This document shows, one piece after another, positions 8,857 to 16,858 of a stretch of 45,005 bases of DNA. The position numbers and the translations under genes were made by a program. This DNA is from Saccharopolyspora aridisoli (lineage in GTDB: Bacteria > Actinomycetota > Actinomycetes > Mycobacteriales > Pseudonocardiaceae), in assembly GCF_004348445.1 (NCBI RefSeq), contig NZ_SMKV01000042.1, positions 1 to 45,005 of the forward strand, written 5' to 3'. The first letter of the stretch is position 1, and each line of letters starts with the position of its first letter. The notes beneath the pieces were generated by a model. That model was not told the origin of the DNA. It did not search any database and was given only the letters and a program-made list of their open reading frames with translations.

Positions 8857-10062
8857 TCACCTCCGAGCCGCCGCGAGCACCGTGCCGGTCACCTCGCCGA
8901 GCCCGACGACCGAACCGCCGGGACCCGGCGCACTGCCGCTCAGTGTCACCCGGTCGCCGTCCTGGAGGAAGGTCCGCTGCTCACCGTCGGAGAGCGTGAC
9001 CGGATCCGATCCTCCCCAGGTCAGCTCCAGCAGGCACCCGCGCTGGTCGCGCTCGGGCCCGGACACGGTCCCGGAGGCGAACAGGTCGCCCGGCCGGGCC
9101 GGTGCCCCGCCGACGGTCATGTGCGCCAGCTGCTGGGCGGGCGACCAGTACATGTCGGCGAACTTCGGCTGCGCCAGCAACGTCTCGTTGCAGCGCACCT
9201 CCAACCGCAGGTCGAGGCCCCACGGCTCGTGCTCCACCAGGTACTGCTGCAACGGCTGCTCCGGCGGCGGAACCGCGACCCTGGCGGCTTCGAGGGCTTC
9301 CAGCGGCGTGATCCAGCCGGCGATGGAGGTGGCGAAGGACTTGCCCAGGAACGGGCCGAGCGGCTTGGACTCCCACGCCTGGACGTCGCGCGCCGACCAG
9401 TCGTTGACCAGCGCGACACCGAAGACGTGATCGGCGAACTCGGAAGTGGGGATCTGCGCGGCGGCCTCGCCGCCGCAGACGAACCCGACCTCGGCCTCGA
9501 AGTCCAGTCGCCGGGTCGGGCCGAACGCCGGGTGCGCGTCACCGGCGGCCTTGCGCTGACCGCTGGGCCGGTGGACGTCGGTGCCCGAGACGTGGACCGT
9601 CCCGGAGCGACCGTGGTAGGCGACCGGCAGATGCGTCCAGTTCTCCGGCAGCGGCGCCGAACCGCGCGCCAGGATGCGGCCGGCGTTCTCGGCGTGGTGC
9701 CGGGAGGCGAAGAAGTCGACGTAGTCGCCGACGGTGAACGGCATCGACAGCGTGTGCCAGTCGGTGCGCACCAGCTCCGCACCGGAGGGCGCGCGGTCGG
9801 CGGTCACGATGCCGGTGAGCCGTTCCCGGAGCTCGCGCCAGGCGTCGCGGCCCGCGGCGAGCAGCGGGTCGAGGGAGTCACCGGAGATCAGCTCCGCCAG
9901 GCGAGGACCGAGTTCACCCGCGATGGCGCGCAGCGGCAGGGCGTGCCGCCCGACGCGCACGGCGACCACCGGACCGTTGCCCGTGACCAGCACCCCGTAC
10001 GGGAGGGTCTGCGGACCGAACGGCTTGTCCGGGGTGAACTCCGCGTCCTCGATCCAGCTCAC
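8857..10062 (-). CDS. fahA: Fumarylacetoacetase
   Basis: Hydrolyses 4-fumarylacetoacetate to fumarate and acetoacetate, the last step of tyrosine/homogentisate breakdown. The 401-residue length is normal for bacterial FAH. An N-terminal SH3-like part (GPQTLPYGVLV) is followed by the catalytic beta-roll with FFASRHHAENAGRI, VAYHGRSGTVHVSG (active-site His region), DFEAEVGFV (metal-binding acidic residues) and VNDWSARDVQAWE (Asp ligand). The GTG start at 10062 overlaps the preceding gene's stop in GTGA, so the two are translationally coupled. Homogentisate dioxygenase and HPPD are not in this window. Confidence 0.95.
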   Translation of the reverse strand: MSWIEDAEFTPDKPFGPQTLPYGVLVTGNGPVVAVRVGRHALPLRAIAGELGPRLAELISGDSLDPLLAAGRDAWRELRERLTGIVTADRAPSGAELVRTDWHTLSMPFTVGDYVDFFASRHHAENAGRILARGSAPLPENWTHLPVAYHGRSGTVHVSGTDVHRPSGQRKAAGDAHPAFGPTRRLDFEAEVGFVCGGEAAAQIPTSEFADHVFGVALVNDWSARDVQAWESKPLGPFLGKSFATSIAGWITPLEALEAARVAVPPPEQPLQQYLVEHEPWGLDLRLEVRCNETLLAQPKFADMYWSPAQQLAHMTVGGAPARPGDLFASGTVSGPERDQRGCLLELTWGGSDPVTLSDGEQRTFLQDGDRVTLSGSAPGPGGSVVGLGEVTGTVLAAARR

Positions 10063-10949
10063 AGCAAACCCCAACCTTCCAGTTCGGCGACGGGGTCCTT
10101 CAGCGAGCACGAGCCGTACGAGGCGAAGACGTCGCGCACCGCGTTGGCCGCGTCGTCGGACAGCGAGCGGGCCTCCTCGGCCAGCGCGGCACCATCGGTG
10201 CTTTCCAGCGCCGCCCGCACATCCTTCCCGGAAAGGGACCGCGCGGTCGCGACGAGCAGGTTGAGGAAACCGTGATGGGTGAACCCGGTTTCGGGATCCT
10301 CGCCCCGGACGGCGGCGTGCAGGCCGGTGGTCCCCTTGAACGGCACGTCCAGCGAACCGACGACGGCGAGGAACTCGGCGACTTCGTCGACGGTGGGGAC
10401 GGCTTCGGCGGTCTGACCGCCGGTGCGCAGCTTCGGCCAGCAGCCGTGCTCGGCGACGCGGCGAACGCCGTCCAGCCAGCCCTCGCCGCCCCGGCGCGGT
10501 TCGACGACGCGGGTGATGTCCTCGGGCACGAACTCCGAGACCCGCTCCAGCCAGATGTCGTCCACGTCCGACGGCGCGGGCATCTCGACCATCCGCAGGG
10601 CCAGCAGCTCCTGGCGTCCTTCGATGATCGACAGCGCCTTGGGGACCCCGCCCAGACCCGTGTCGCACACCAGCGACAGCGGGACCGGGGAGGACGGCTT
10701 GACCTTGGCCAGCTCGGTGATCAGCTCGGCGAGCCGCGACGCCTGGCACAGCATCGGGCCGAGCAGACCGGCGAACTCACCGGCCCGCGCGTCCAGGTGC
10801 TCGGCGACCGCCTGCGGCACCGGAGTGGCCGCCTCGTTGCGGTTGCCGGGTGGGAACAGCGCGGCGTCATCGACCAGTCGGGCGAACAGGGGTGGGATGC
10901 CGCGCGGACCTGGCGCGCGAAGCTCAACAGCGCTTGACACGGTGGACAC
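10059..10949 (-). CDS. Unrecognised protein coupled to fumarylacetoacetase
   Basis: A protein of about 296 residues that I do not recognise. It has no membrane segment, signal peptide or known catalytic motif that I can see. Notable stretches are PPLFARLVDDAALFPPGN near the N-terminus, PLSLVCDTGLGG, AEHGCWPKLRTGG and FKGTTGLHAAVRG followed by THHGFLNLLVAT. Conserved-looking acidic, His and Lys residues suggest a barrel-type enzyme, but this is a guess. It overlaps fahA by 4 bases and is first in the operon, so a role in aromatic catabolism is likely. The start is uncertain: GTG 10949 is chosen, GTG 10940 or TTG 10976 are alternatives, and none has a clear ribosome-binding site. Confidence 0.75.
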   Translation of the reverse strand: MSTVSSAVELRAPGPRGIPPLFARLVDDAALFPPGNRNEAATPVPQAVAEHLDARAGEFAGLLGPMLCQASRLAELITELAKVKPSSPVPLSLVCDTGLGGVPKALSIIEGRQELLALRMVEMPAPSDVDDIWLERVSEFVPEDITRVVEPRRGGEGWLDGVRRVAEHGCWPKLRTGGQTAEAVPTVDEVAEFLAVVGSLDVPFKGTTGLHAAVRGEDPETGFTHHGFLNLLVATARSLSGKDVRAALESTDGAALAEEARSLSDDAANAVRDVFASYGSCSLKDPVAELEGWGLL

Positions 10950-11070
10950 GCTAGTGCCGTTGCGGCCAGTGAACAAAGATGCCCGAAAAACGGACGTCTG
11001 ACCGGGTCATACGCGACTCCCTAGGACGTGTTTGGCCGACATCATGCACCCCTGCGTAGTCAATGCACCC

Positions 11071-11084
11071 ACCACCCGGGTGGT
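11071..11084. promoter_or_regulatory. Perfect palindrome, candidate operator
   Basis: ACCACCCGGGTGGT is a 14-base perfect palindrome about 120 bases upstream of the leftward fah operon. IclR-family regulators often bind palindromes of this size, and an IclR gene ends the operon, so it may be the operator. This is inference from position and symmetry only. Confidence 0.35.
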
Positions 11085-11240
11085 CCGGTCCGAGATACCA
11101 CCCGCACGGCCCTCCACTCACTACTCCGGTCGGCTCCCCATCACGTCGTCGCACCTGGTAGTAAGGGCGTTGCATTGCGTGGGGAGTCCGCGAGATCCGC
11201 GATCCGCTCACCGGACCGGGGACTTTCGCCACGCTCAAAC

Positions 11241-11259
11241 TTAAGTTAGGCTTGCCTAA
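11241..11259 (+). promoter_or_regulatory. IdeR/DtxR iron box
   Basis: TTAAGTTAGGCTTGCCTAA matches the 19-base IdeR/DtxR consensus (TTAGGTTAGGCTAACCTAA) at 16 of 19 positions. It ends 3 bases before the GGAGG ribosome-binding site of the DUF2470 gene, a position where Fe(II)-IdeR would block transcription. Expression under iron limitation is therefore predicted. Confidence 0.85.
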
Positions 11260-11275
11260 GTAGGAGGTGAGCAAG

Positions 11276-12058
11276 GTGGGCGAGAAGACGATCCGCAAGC
11301 CGGCCAGACCCAGTTTCGCGGAACGAGCCAGGAGCATTGCCAAGCGTGGCGGGAAAGCAGCACTGCTGCCGTCCGGCGAGGTCTCGGCTCGCGTCGCCCC
11401 CTTGCTGCACCACGTGCACCCGGACGGCAGCGCGACCGTGCTGCTGGCAGACGACCACCCGCTGATCGCGGCCTGCTGGCACGCGCCGCGCGGCGAGCTC
11501 GCCGCCGTCATCGAGGTCGCCGACCCCACTCCGGTGCGCCTGCGGGAACCGGTCCGCGGACTGCTGTGGCTGACCGGCTGGCTGCGGGTGCTGGACCCCG
11601 GAGAGGCCCAACACGAGGTGCTGTCGATCGTCGACGACCGCCCCGACCCGCGGCTGCTGGACGCCGGTCACGGCGCGAGCGTGCTGCGGTTGGAGTCCGC
11701 CTCGATCGTGCTGGCCGACGCCGAGGGCACGGATTCGGTGGACTCCACCGATTTCCAGGCCGCGACACCGGACCCGTTCTGCACCTTCGAGGACGACTGG
11801 CTGCGGCACCTGGAGCTCTCGCACCGCGACGTCGTCGGTCTGCTCTCCCGGCACCTGCCGGAACAGCTGCGCGGCGGGCACATCCGCCCGCTCGGCCTGG
11901 ACCGCTACGGCCTGCGGCTGCGCGTCGAGTCCTCCGACGGCGATCACGACGTCCGGCTCGGCTTCTCCCGCCCGGCCGACACCACCGAGCGCCTCGGCTT
12001 CGAACTCCGCCGCCTCGTCGGCTGCCCCTTCCTCGCCCAGCAGCGCAAGGGTTCCTGA
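11276..12058 (+). CDS. DUF2470-domain protein, iron-regulated
   Basis: A 260-residue protein. The N-terminal half resembles the split-barrel part of HugZ/PPOX-type proteins (HHVHPDGSATVLLADDHP). The C-terminal part (about residues 165-250, from FCTFEDDWLRHLELSHRDVV to the end) looks like DUF2470, found in HugZ-type haem oxygenases and related proteins. With the upstream IdeR box, a role in haem or iron acquisition or in siderophore-linked metabolism is likely; haem degradation itself is not shown. GTG 11276 is chosen because GGAGG (11263-11267) is 8 bases upstream; the earlier in-frame GTG 11267 overlaps that site. A hairpin at 12070-12117 follows the stop. Confidence 0.85.
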   Translation: MGEKTIRKPARPSFAERARSIAKRGGKAALLPSGEVSARVAPLLHHVHPDGSATVLLADDHPLIAACWHAPRGELAAVIEVADPTPVRLREPVRGLLWLTGWLRVLDPGEAQHEVLSIVDDRPDPRLLDAGHGASVLRLESASIVLADAEGTDSVDSTDFQAATPDPFCTFEDDWLRHLELSHRDVVGLLSRHLPEQLRGGHIRPLGLDRYGLRLRVESSDGDHDVRLGFSRPADTTERLGFELRRLVGCPFLAQQRKGS

Positions 12059-12069
12059 GCTCGACGACC

Positions 12070-12117
12070 TGGTCCGAACCGACCGGACGGACTTCGATCG
12101 TGATCGGGTTCGGACCA
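12070..12117. terminator. Hairpin between convergent genes
   Basis: An 11-base perfect inverted repeat, TGGTCCGAACC (12070-12080) and GGTTCGGACCA (12107-12117), with a 26-base spacer. It lies between the convergent stops at 12058 and 12132, as expected for a bidirectional terminator. The long loop makes it weaker than the other terminators in the window. Confidence 0.6.
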
Positions 12118-12131
12118 GAACCGCCCCGTGC

Positions 12132-12509
12132 TCAGGAGGTCTCGTCCGAGAACCACGTCGCCGCACGGGTGATCCGCCCGTGGCGGAACCGCAGCGAGCC
12201 GTCGTCCCCGCCGAGGAGGACGGCTTCGGCGACCTGGGCCTGGCGCGTCATCAACCACAGGAACGCGTGCGCCACGGCCCACGCCCGGCCTTCGCGGAGG
12301 CCGTCGGAGAAGCGGACCTGCAGGCCGCCCGGATCCGCGTACTGGAACTCCACGAGCACACCGTCGCGGACCCCGAAGAAATCAGTCGCGCCCAGCGCGC
12401 AGTTGATCGAATCGAACTCCCGGACCTCCCGCAGCACGCGCATGGCCAGCGCCGGCAATGTCTCGGCCATGGGCTCGGCTTCCTGCGTGCCCCACACGTA
12501 AACGTCCAC
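12132..12509 (-). CDS. Small conserved-looking protein of unknown function
   Basis: A 125-residue, probably cytosolic protein beginning with DVYVWGTQEAEPMAETLP. It contains FDSINCALGATDFFGVRDG and ends in LRFRHGRITRAATWFSDE. I do not recognise a family. GTG 12509 is chosen because GGAGGG lies 5 bases upstream and the first residues already look folded; the open frame extends to 12677 but is low-complexity and arginine-rich there. It is transcribed away from the CPBP protease gene, and the two share a 134-base divergent region. Confidence 0.7.
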   Translation of the reverse strand: MDVYVWGTQEAEPMAETLPALAMRVLREVREFDSINCALGATDFFGVRDGVLVEFQYADPGGLQVRFSDGLREGRAWAVAHAFLWLMTRQAQVAEAVLLGGDDGSLRFRHGRITRAATWFSDETS

Positions 12510-12643
12510 GCCCACCCTCCGGCGTCGGCGACCACTCGTACGACGGGATGCGGGCCTCCCGCGGTTCCAACCGAAATCCCTCCCTCCGCAACGAGGTGCG
12601 ACATCCGGGTGGCGACAGCACGCCGACGGGTACGGTTCGTCCG

Positions 12644-13453
12644 GTGAGCACCCTGCGCGCCTGGCTGAGCCCCACACGCCCCGGTGATCCCGAGGAGTTC
12701 ACCGATCCGGCGGAGCGCAAGGCGATCGGTGTCGAACTGCTCGTGGTGTTCGCGGTGACCCTGGGGATGTCGGGGTTGCAGAGCCTGGTCTCGCTGCTGG
12801 ACGCGCTCCTGCAGCCGACTCCGCTGGCGCAGCAGCAGGTCGCGATCAACCAGCCGCAGGCCCACCTCGGGCTTCTCGACATGCTGGCGCAACTGGTCAA
12901 CGTGCTGCGCCTGGTGGCGTGGGGCGCGCTGGGCGCGTTCCTGCTGTGGCGCGGCGGCATGGCGCTGTGGCGGATCGGGCTGGACCGCACCCGGCTGGGC
13001 GGGGACGTGCTGCGCGGCGCGGGGCTCGCGGCGCTCATCGGGGTTCCAGGCCTCGGGCTGTACCTGCTGGCGCACGCGCTGGGCCTGAGCCTGACCGTGC
13101 AGCCTTCGACGCTGACCGACGCGTGGTGGCGGGCACCGGTTCTCGCGCTCGCGGCGTTCGGCAACGCCTTCGCCGAGGAGGTGCTGGTCGTCGGCTACGT
13201 GCTGACGCGGTTGCGGCAGCTCGGTTGGAGCGAGAACCGGTCGCTGTGGCTGGCGGCGCTGCTGCGCGGCAGCTACCACCTCTACCAGGGCTTCGGCGGC
13301 TTCGTGGGCAACGTCGTGATGGGCCTGGTGTACGGGCGGATCTGGCAGCGCACCAATCGGCTGGTCCCGCTCATCGTCGGGCACGCGCTGATCGACGTCG
13401 TGGCGTTCGTCGGCTACTCGGCGCTGCGCGGCCACGTCAGCTGGCTCCCGTGA
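12644..13453 (+). CDS. CPBP-family intramembrane metalloprotease
   Basis: A 269-residue protein with about seven hydrophobic segments. The CPBP (Abi/type II CAAX protease) motifs are FGNAFAEEVLVVGY (motif 1, paired Glu), LLRGSYHLYQG (motif 2, His) and VGHALIDV (motif 3, His). The Arg usually found three residues after the Glu pair is replaced by Val, as I recall for other actinobacterial members. The substrate is unknown; possible roles are prenyl-protein processing or bacteriocin self-immunity. GTG 12644 is chosen because the hydrophilic N-terminus (STLRAWLSPTRPGDPEEF) begins there; no strong ribosome-binding site is visible. Confidence 0.85.
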   Translation: MSTLRAWLSPTRPGDPEEFTDPAERKAIGVELLVVFAVTLGMSGLQSLVSLLDALLQPTPLAQQQVAINQPQAHLGLLDMLAQLVNVLRLVAWGALGAFLLWRGGMALWRIGLDRTRLGGDVLRGAGLAALIGVPGLGLYLLAHALGLSLTVQPSTLTDAWWRAPVLALAAFGNAFAEEVLVVGYVLTRLRQLGWSENRSLWLAALLRGSYHLYQGFGGFVGNVVMGLVYGRIWQRTNRLVPLIVGHALIDVVAFVGYSALRGHVSWLP

Positions 13454-13572
13454 TCTTGGAATCCCGCATCAAACGCAACGCATCGATGGTTCAGCGGGCA
13501 AGAAAGTTCATGTTCCATCGAAAGTGAACGTGATCAGCGACGATTATGTTCGTCCGGGCTAGGCTTCGGGAT

Positions 13573-14793
13573 GTGACTCGACCGCACGTCCAGAGCGAAG
13601 TCGGACCGCTGACCTCGGTGGTGCTGCACCGGCCCGGTTCCGAGCTCAAGCGCCTCACGCCGCGCAACAACGACCAGCTGCTGTTCGACGCGATCCCCTG
13701 GGTCGACCGGGCGCAGGAGGAGCACGACACCTTCGCCGAGGTGCTGCGCGGACGCGGCGTCGAGGTGCTGCTGCTGCGCGACCTGCTCACCGAGGCCCTC
13801 GCCGACGCCCGCGCGCGCGCCGCTGCCGTGCACGCCGGCGTCGACGGGCTCAGGCTCGGCCGCGACGTGGCCGACGCGCTGCGGTCGCACCTGGCCGACG
13901 TCCCCGACGCGACGCTGGCCGAGGTGATCATCGGCGGCATGACCTTCGAGGAGCTGCCCGCCGCCGAGGGCGACTCGCTCGTGCGGCGGATGCACCGCCC
14001 GCACGACTTCGCCATCGAACCGATTCCGAACCTGCTGTTCACCCGTGACTCGTCGGTGTGGATCGGTGACCGGGTGGCGATCGCGGCGCTGGCGATGCCG
14101 GCCCGGCGGCGCGAGTCGGCGATCACCGACCTGATCTACGCCTACCACCCGCGGTTCTCGCACGCGGCCCGCGCGTACGGCGCGCACTCCGCGCCGGTGG
14201 AGGGCGGCGACGTGCTGCTGCTGGCCCCCGGCGTGGTCGCGATCGGCGTCGGCGAGCGCACCACCCCCGCGGGCGCCGAGTCGCTGGCCCGCTCGTTGTT
14301 CGCCGACGACCTCGCGCACACGGTGCTGGCCGTGCCGATCGAGCAGACCCGCGCGTCGATGCACCTGGACACCGTCTGCACGATGGTCGACCGGGACGCC
14401 GTGGTGATGTACCCGGCGATCCAGCACTCGCTGCGCGCCTACGCGCTGCGCCCCAAGGACGGCGAGTTGGACGTGTCCGGCCCGGAACCGTTCCTGGACG
14501 CGGCGGCCGAGGCGATGGGCATCGATCGGCTGCGGGTCATCGACACCGGGCTCGACCCCGTCACCGCGGAGCGCGAGCAGTGGGAGGACGGCAACAACAC
14601 GCTCGCCGTCGCTCCCGGTGTGGTGGTGGCCTACGAGCGCAACGCCGAGACGAACACGCGGCTGGAGGAGGCCGGCATCGAGGTGCTTCGCATCAGCGGG
14701 TCGGAACTGGGTTCCGGTCGAGGCGGTCCGCGGTGCATGTCGTGTCCGGTCAGCAGGGCACGACTGGGCGATGAGGGAATCCCGGCCACCTGA
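13573..14793 (+). CDS. arcA: Arginine deiminase
   Basis: Hydrolyses L-arginine to citrulline and ammonia. A 406-residue, full-length family member. Motifs: [18 protein letters not shown] at the N-terminus, [13 protein letters not shown], the catalytic Asp/His region [28 protein letters not shown] and the catalytic Cys in GGPRCMSCP near the C-terminus. No arcB or arcC is adjacent, so it stands apart from a classical arginine-fermentation operon; it may serve pH or nitrogen homeostasis. GTG 13573 is chosen because RPHVQSEVG follows it; a GTTCA...TGAAC inverted repeat at 13506-13529 lies upstream. Confidence 0.95.
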   Translation: MTRPHVQSEVGPLTSVVLHRPGSELKRLTPRNNDQLLFDAIPWVDRAQEEHDTFAEVLRGRGVEVLLLRDLLTEALADARARAAAVHAGVDGLRLGRDVADALRSHLADVPDATLAEVIIGGMTFEELPAAEGDSLVRRMHRPHDFAIEPIPNLLFTRDSSVWIGDRVAIAALAMPARRRESAITDLIYAYHPRFSHAARAYGAHSAPVEGGDVLLLAPGVVAIGVGERTTPAGAESLARSLFADDLAHTVLAVPIEQTRASMHLDTVCTMVDRDAVVMYPAIQHSLRAYALRPKDGELDVSGPEPFLDAAAEAMGIDRLRVIDTGLDPVTAEREQWEDGNNTLAVAPGVVVAYERNAETNTRLEEAGIEVLRISGSELGSGRGGPRCMSCPVSRARLGDEGIPAT

Positions 14794-14955
14794 TGGGGCG
14801 AACTTTCGGGTGTGATCGAGACCAAGTCGGAGATCTTGGGCGGACACCGGTTCGAGAACCGCATGCGCTCGCTCGGGGACGAAACTGCAACTGCTCGCAC
14901 ACTCCCCGCTAGAAGCACCCTCACCAGCGAGAACAGCAAGGCAGGCTTGGCTCTA

Positions 14956-15026
14956 CTAATTGAGGCAAGCCTTTCTTCAGTCGCCGGAGAACTAAGGCTA
15001 GCCACATCATAATTAGGTTCGCCTGG
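14956..15026 (+). promoter_or_regulatory. Three tandem IdeR/DtxR-like boxes upstream of ferritin
   Basis: Three sequences resemble the IdeR core TTAGGCTAACCTAA. Box 1 is TGAGGCAAGCCTTT (14961-14974); its core AGGCAAGCCT is the exact reverse complement of the core of the strong box at 11241-11259. Box 2 is TAAGGCTAGCCACA (14993-15006). Box 3 is TTAGGTTCGCCTGG (15013-15026). Their cores are spaced 32 and 20 bases, about three and two helical turns. They end 36 bases before the ferritin ATG. In Mycobacterium tuberculosis, iron-loaded IdeR activates bfrB from tandem upstream boxes; the same is inferred here. The individual matches are imperfect. Confidence 0.65.
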
Positions 15027-15062
15027 AATGTAACTGGACCAATTCAAGGTTATATTGATGGC

Positions 15063-15623
15063 ATGGCTGTCACCGCGAAGAAGATTCAGCACAAGGAATC
15101 GAAGTTCGAACACCTGCTGCAGGAACAGGTCAAGAACGAGTTCACCGCCTCGCAGCAGTACATCGCGGTCGCGGTCTGGTTCGACGACAACGATCTGCCG
15201 CGGCTGGCGTCGTACTTCTACAAGCAGGCGCTCGAAGAGCGGAACCACGCGATGATGATCGTCCAGTACCTGATGGACAACAGCATCAAACCGCAGATTC
15301 CGGCCATCGAGCAGGTCCGCAACGACTTCTCCGAAACCCGTGAGCTGATCGCGCTGGCCCTGGAGCAGGAGCGCGAGGTCACCCGGGAGATCGAAACGCT
15401 GGCCAAGACCGCCCGCGACGAGGGCGACTACCTCGGCGAGCAGTTCATGCAGTGGTTCCTCAAGGAGCAGGTCGAGGAGGTCTCGTCGATGTCCACGCTG
15501 CTCAACGTCGTGGACCGCTCCAAGGGCAACCTCTTCGACGTCGAGAACTTCCTCGCCCGCGAATCCGTGGGCGACGAGGGCACCGACCCCACGGCCCCCA
15601 AGGCCGCCGGTGGCGCGCTCTGA
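15063..15623 (+). CDS. Ferritin (BfrB-like)
   Basis: An iron-storage protein of 186 residues. A four-helix ferritin fold is clear: helix A VKNEFTASQQYIAVAVWF carries the first ferroxidase Glu, helix B has ALEERNHAMMIVQYL (Glu-Glu-x-x-His), helix C ELIALALEQEREVTREIETL and helix D QFMQWFLKEQVEEV. It lacks the bacterioferritin haem-ligand Met, so it is a non-haem ferritin like mycobacterial BfrB. The C-terminal tail is short and low-complexity. No strong ribosome-binding site precedes ATG 15063. The three upstream IdeR-like boxes suggest induction when iron is plentiful. Confidence 0.95.
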   Translation: MAVTAKKIQHKESKFEHLLQEQVKNEFTASQQYIAVAVWFDDNDLPRLASYFYKQALEERNHAMMIVQYLMDNSIKPQIPAIEQVRNDFSETRELIALALEQEREVTREIETLAKTARDEGDYLGEQFMQWFLKEQVEEVSSMSTLLNVVDRSKGNLFDVENFLARESVGDEGTDPTAPKAAGGAL

Positions 15624-15634
15624 TGCCCGATCCC

Positions 15635-15669
15635 CATCACCCCGGGTGGCTCAGCCGCTCGGGGTGATG
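15635..15669. terminator. Bidirectional terminator, ferritin / sigma-operon end
   Basis: Perfect 10-base arms CATCACCCCG (15635-15644) and CGGGGTGATG (15660-15669) with a 15-base loop, between convergent genes. The stop codon of the leftward gene (15651-15653) lies inside the loop. Confidence 0.8.
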
Positions 15670-16175
15670 TGCATTTCGCTGGGCGGGCTCTGCTCCGACG
15701 GCGCGGGTTGCTGTGATATCTCCGGGTCTGGCTGCTGGGAGGTCTCCGGATCCGCCGTCTGGGAGGGCGCGGTGCGCAGGATCGACGGGTCGAACGACTC
15801 GCTGACCGACGGGTCCGGCTCCTGCGGGTTCGTCCGCGGCCACCGGGTTTCCGGCTTCGACGGCGGCGGGGGGACGTGCCCGGTGAGCGGCGGGGGGACG
15901 GATCCGCTCGACGTGAGCGGTGGGGGTACCTGCGGGCCGGGCTGCTCGACCACCGGCGGCCGGGCGGGCTGCAGCGGTGCGTCGTGGTTGACCAGCGCGA
16001 CTCCCCCGCCCACCAGCAGCGCCGATCCGATCGCGGCGGCCGTGGCGGCGAGCATCCCGTTGCGCTGGCGGCGACGACGCGCGGCGGCGACCAGCGACCA
16101 CTCCGCGCCGGTGCGGACCGGGACCTCCAGCCGGTCGTCGCGCAGCAGGCGCTGCAGCTCATCGTCCAGATCCAT
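15651..16175 (-). CDS. One-TM proline-rich protein coupled to sigma factor
   Basis: A 174-residue protein: a cytosolic N-terminus of about 40 residues (DLDDELQRLLRDDRLEVPV), one TM helix (about residues 40-60), then an extracytoplasmic Pro/Ser/Glu-rich tail containing a near-direct repeat PETSQQPDPE/PEISQQPAPS. It starts at ATG 16175, overlapping the sigma-factor stop by one base (TGATG), with GGAGG 9 bases upstream inside the sigma gene; GTG 16178 is an alternative. Co-expression with a SigE-type sigma factor and the short cytosolic N-terminus suggest an anti-sigma or accessory role, but no zinc-binding HxxxCxxC motif is present. Confidence 0.8.
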   Translation of the reverse strand: MDLDDELQRLLRDDRLEVPVRTGAEWSLVAAARRRRQRNGMLAATAAAIGSALLVGGGVALVNHDAPLQPARPPVVEQPGPQVPPPLTSSGSVPPPLTGHVPPPPSKPETRWPRTNPQEPDPSVSESFDPSILRTAPSQTADPETSQQPDPEISQQPAPSEQSPPSEMHITPSG

Positions 16176-16675
16176 CACACGTCACCTCCCTCGACGGTCT
16201 CGCCGAGCCGCTTCCGCAAGGACGTGAGCGCCTTGCTCGCCTGGCTCTTCACGGTTCCGCAGCTGACGCCGAGGGCATCGGCGATCTCCAGTTCGGAAAG
16301 ACCTTCGTAGTAACGCAGCACGACCACCGCGCGTTGCCTCGGCGGCAGATCCCGCAGCGCCTGCCACACCGGCTCGTTCTCCAGGCGGTCCTGCTGCGGG
16401 ATCGCCGGGACGTCGGGGAACTCGGCGAGCAGGGTTTCACGACGGGTGCGGCGCCAGCGGCTGATGTGCGCGTTCGCCATCGCCTTGCGCACGTAGGCGG
16501 TGGGGTCGTCGGTGGTGCGGCTGATCTTGTTCCAGCGAGCGCCGACCTTCTCCAGCACCGTTTGCACCAGGTCCGCGGCGTCGTGCGGATTGCCGGTGAG
16601 CGCGTGGCCGTAGCGCATCAGCCCAGGCAGAGCCACCCGGACGAATTCCGCGAAGTCGTCTTCTGTCGCAGCCAT
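16175..16675 (-). CDS. SigE-family ECF RNA polymerase sigma factor
   Basis: A 166-residue extracytoplasmic-function sigma factor. Region 2 contains FVRVALPGLMRYGHALTGNP and DAADLVQTVLEKV; region 4 contains LRDLPPRQRAVVVLRYYEG and a helix-turn-helix ELEIADALGVSCGTVKSQ. Length and the FVRVALPGLMRYG start match the actinobacterial SigE family. ATG 16675 is chosen because the family begins there and GGGGGG lies just upstream; an upstream in-frame GTG (16753) also follows a purine-rich run. It is coupled to the one-TM protein downstream. Confidence 0.93.
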   Translation of the reverse strand: MAATEDDFAEFVRVALPGLMRYGHALTGNPHDAADLVQTVLEKVGARWNKISRTTDDPTAYVRKAMANAHISRWRRTRRETLLAEFPDVPAIPQQDRLENEPVWQALRDLPPRQRAVVVLRYYEGLSELEIADALGVSCGTVKSQASKALTSLRKRLGETVEGGDV

Positions 16676-16858
16676 GTCCCCCCGGCGCGCCTGCCCAACA
16701 GGTACTCCGGACGCCTCGGCAGCGGCCGGCACGGCAGGCGAGTGCGCGGTCACCCCTCCACCCCCTCGACGCCGGGTACCACTGTGGAGGGGTACGCGAG
16801 TAGCCGCCACTTCGTTGCCACCCGCAACCGAGATCACCCGAAAGGAGCACGCGAGCTC

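Larger units (their letters stand above)
10950..11275. promoter_or_regulatory. Divergent intergenic region, fah operon / DUF2470 gene
   Basis: 326 bases between the divergent fah operon and the DUF2470 gene, with no convincing coding sequence. It holds the perfect palindrome at 11071-11084 and the IdeR-type box at 11241-11259 just before the rightward gene's ribosome-binding site. The remainder shows no recognisable structure. Confidence 0.6.

Noticed and set aside
14822..14861. Two small hairpins after arcA
   Set aside because: Stems of only 5-6 bases with short or long loops; too weak to call a terminator.
14812..15012. 66-codon frame between arcA and ferritin
   Set aside because: It covers the IdeR-like boxes, has mixed codon use and no similarity to a known family.
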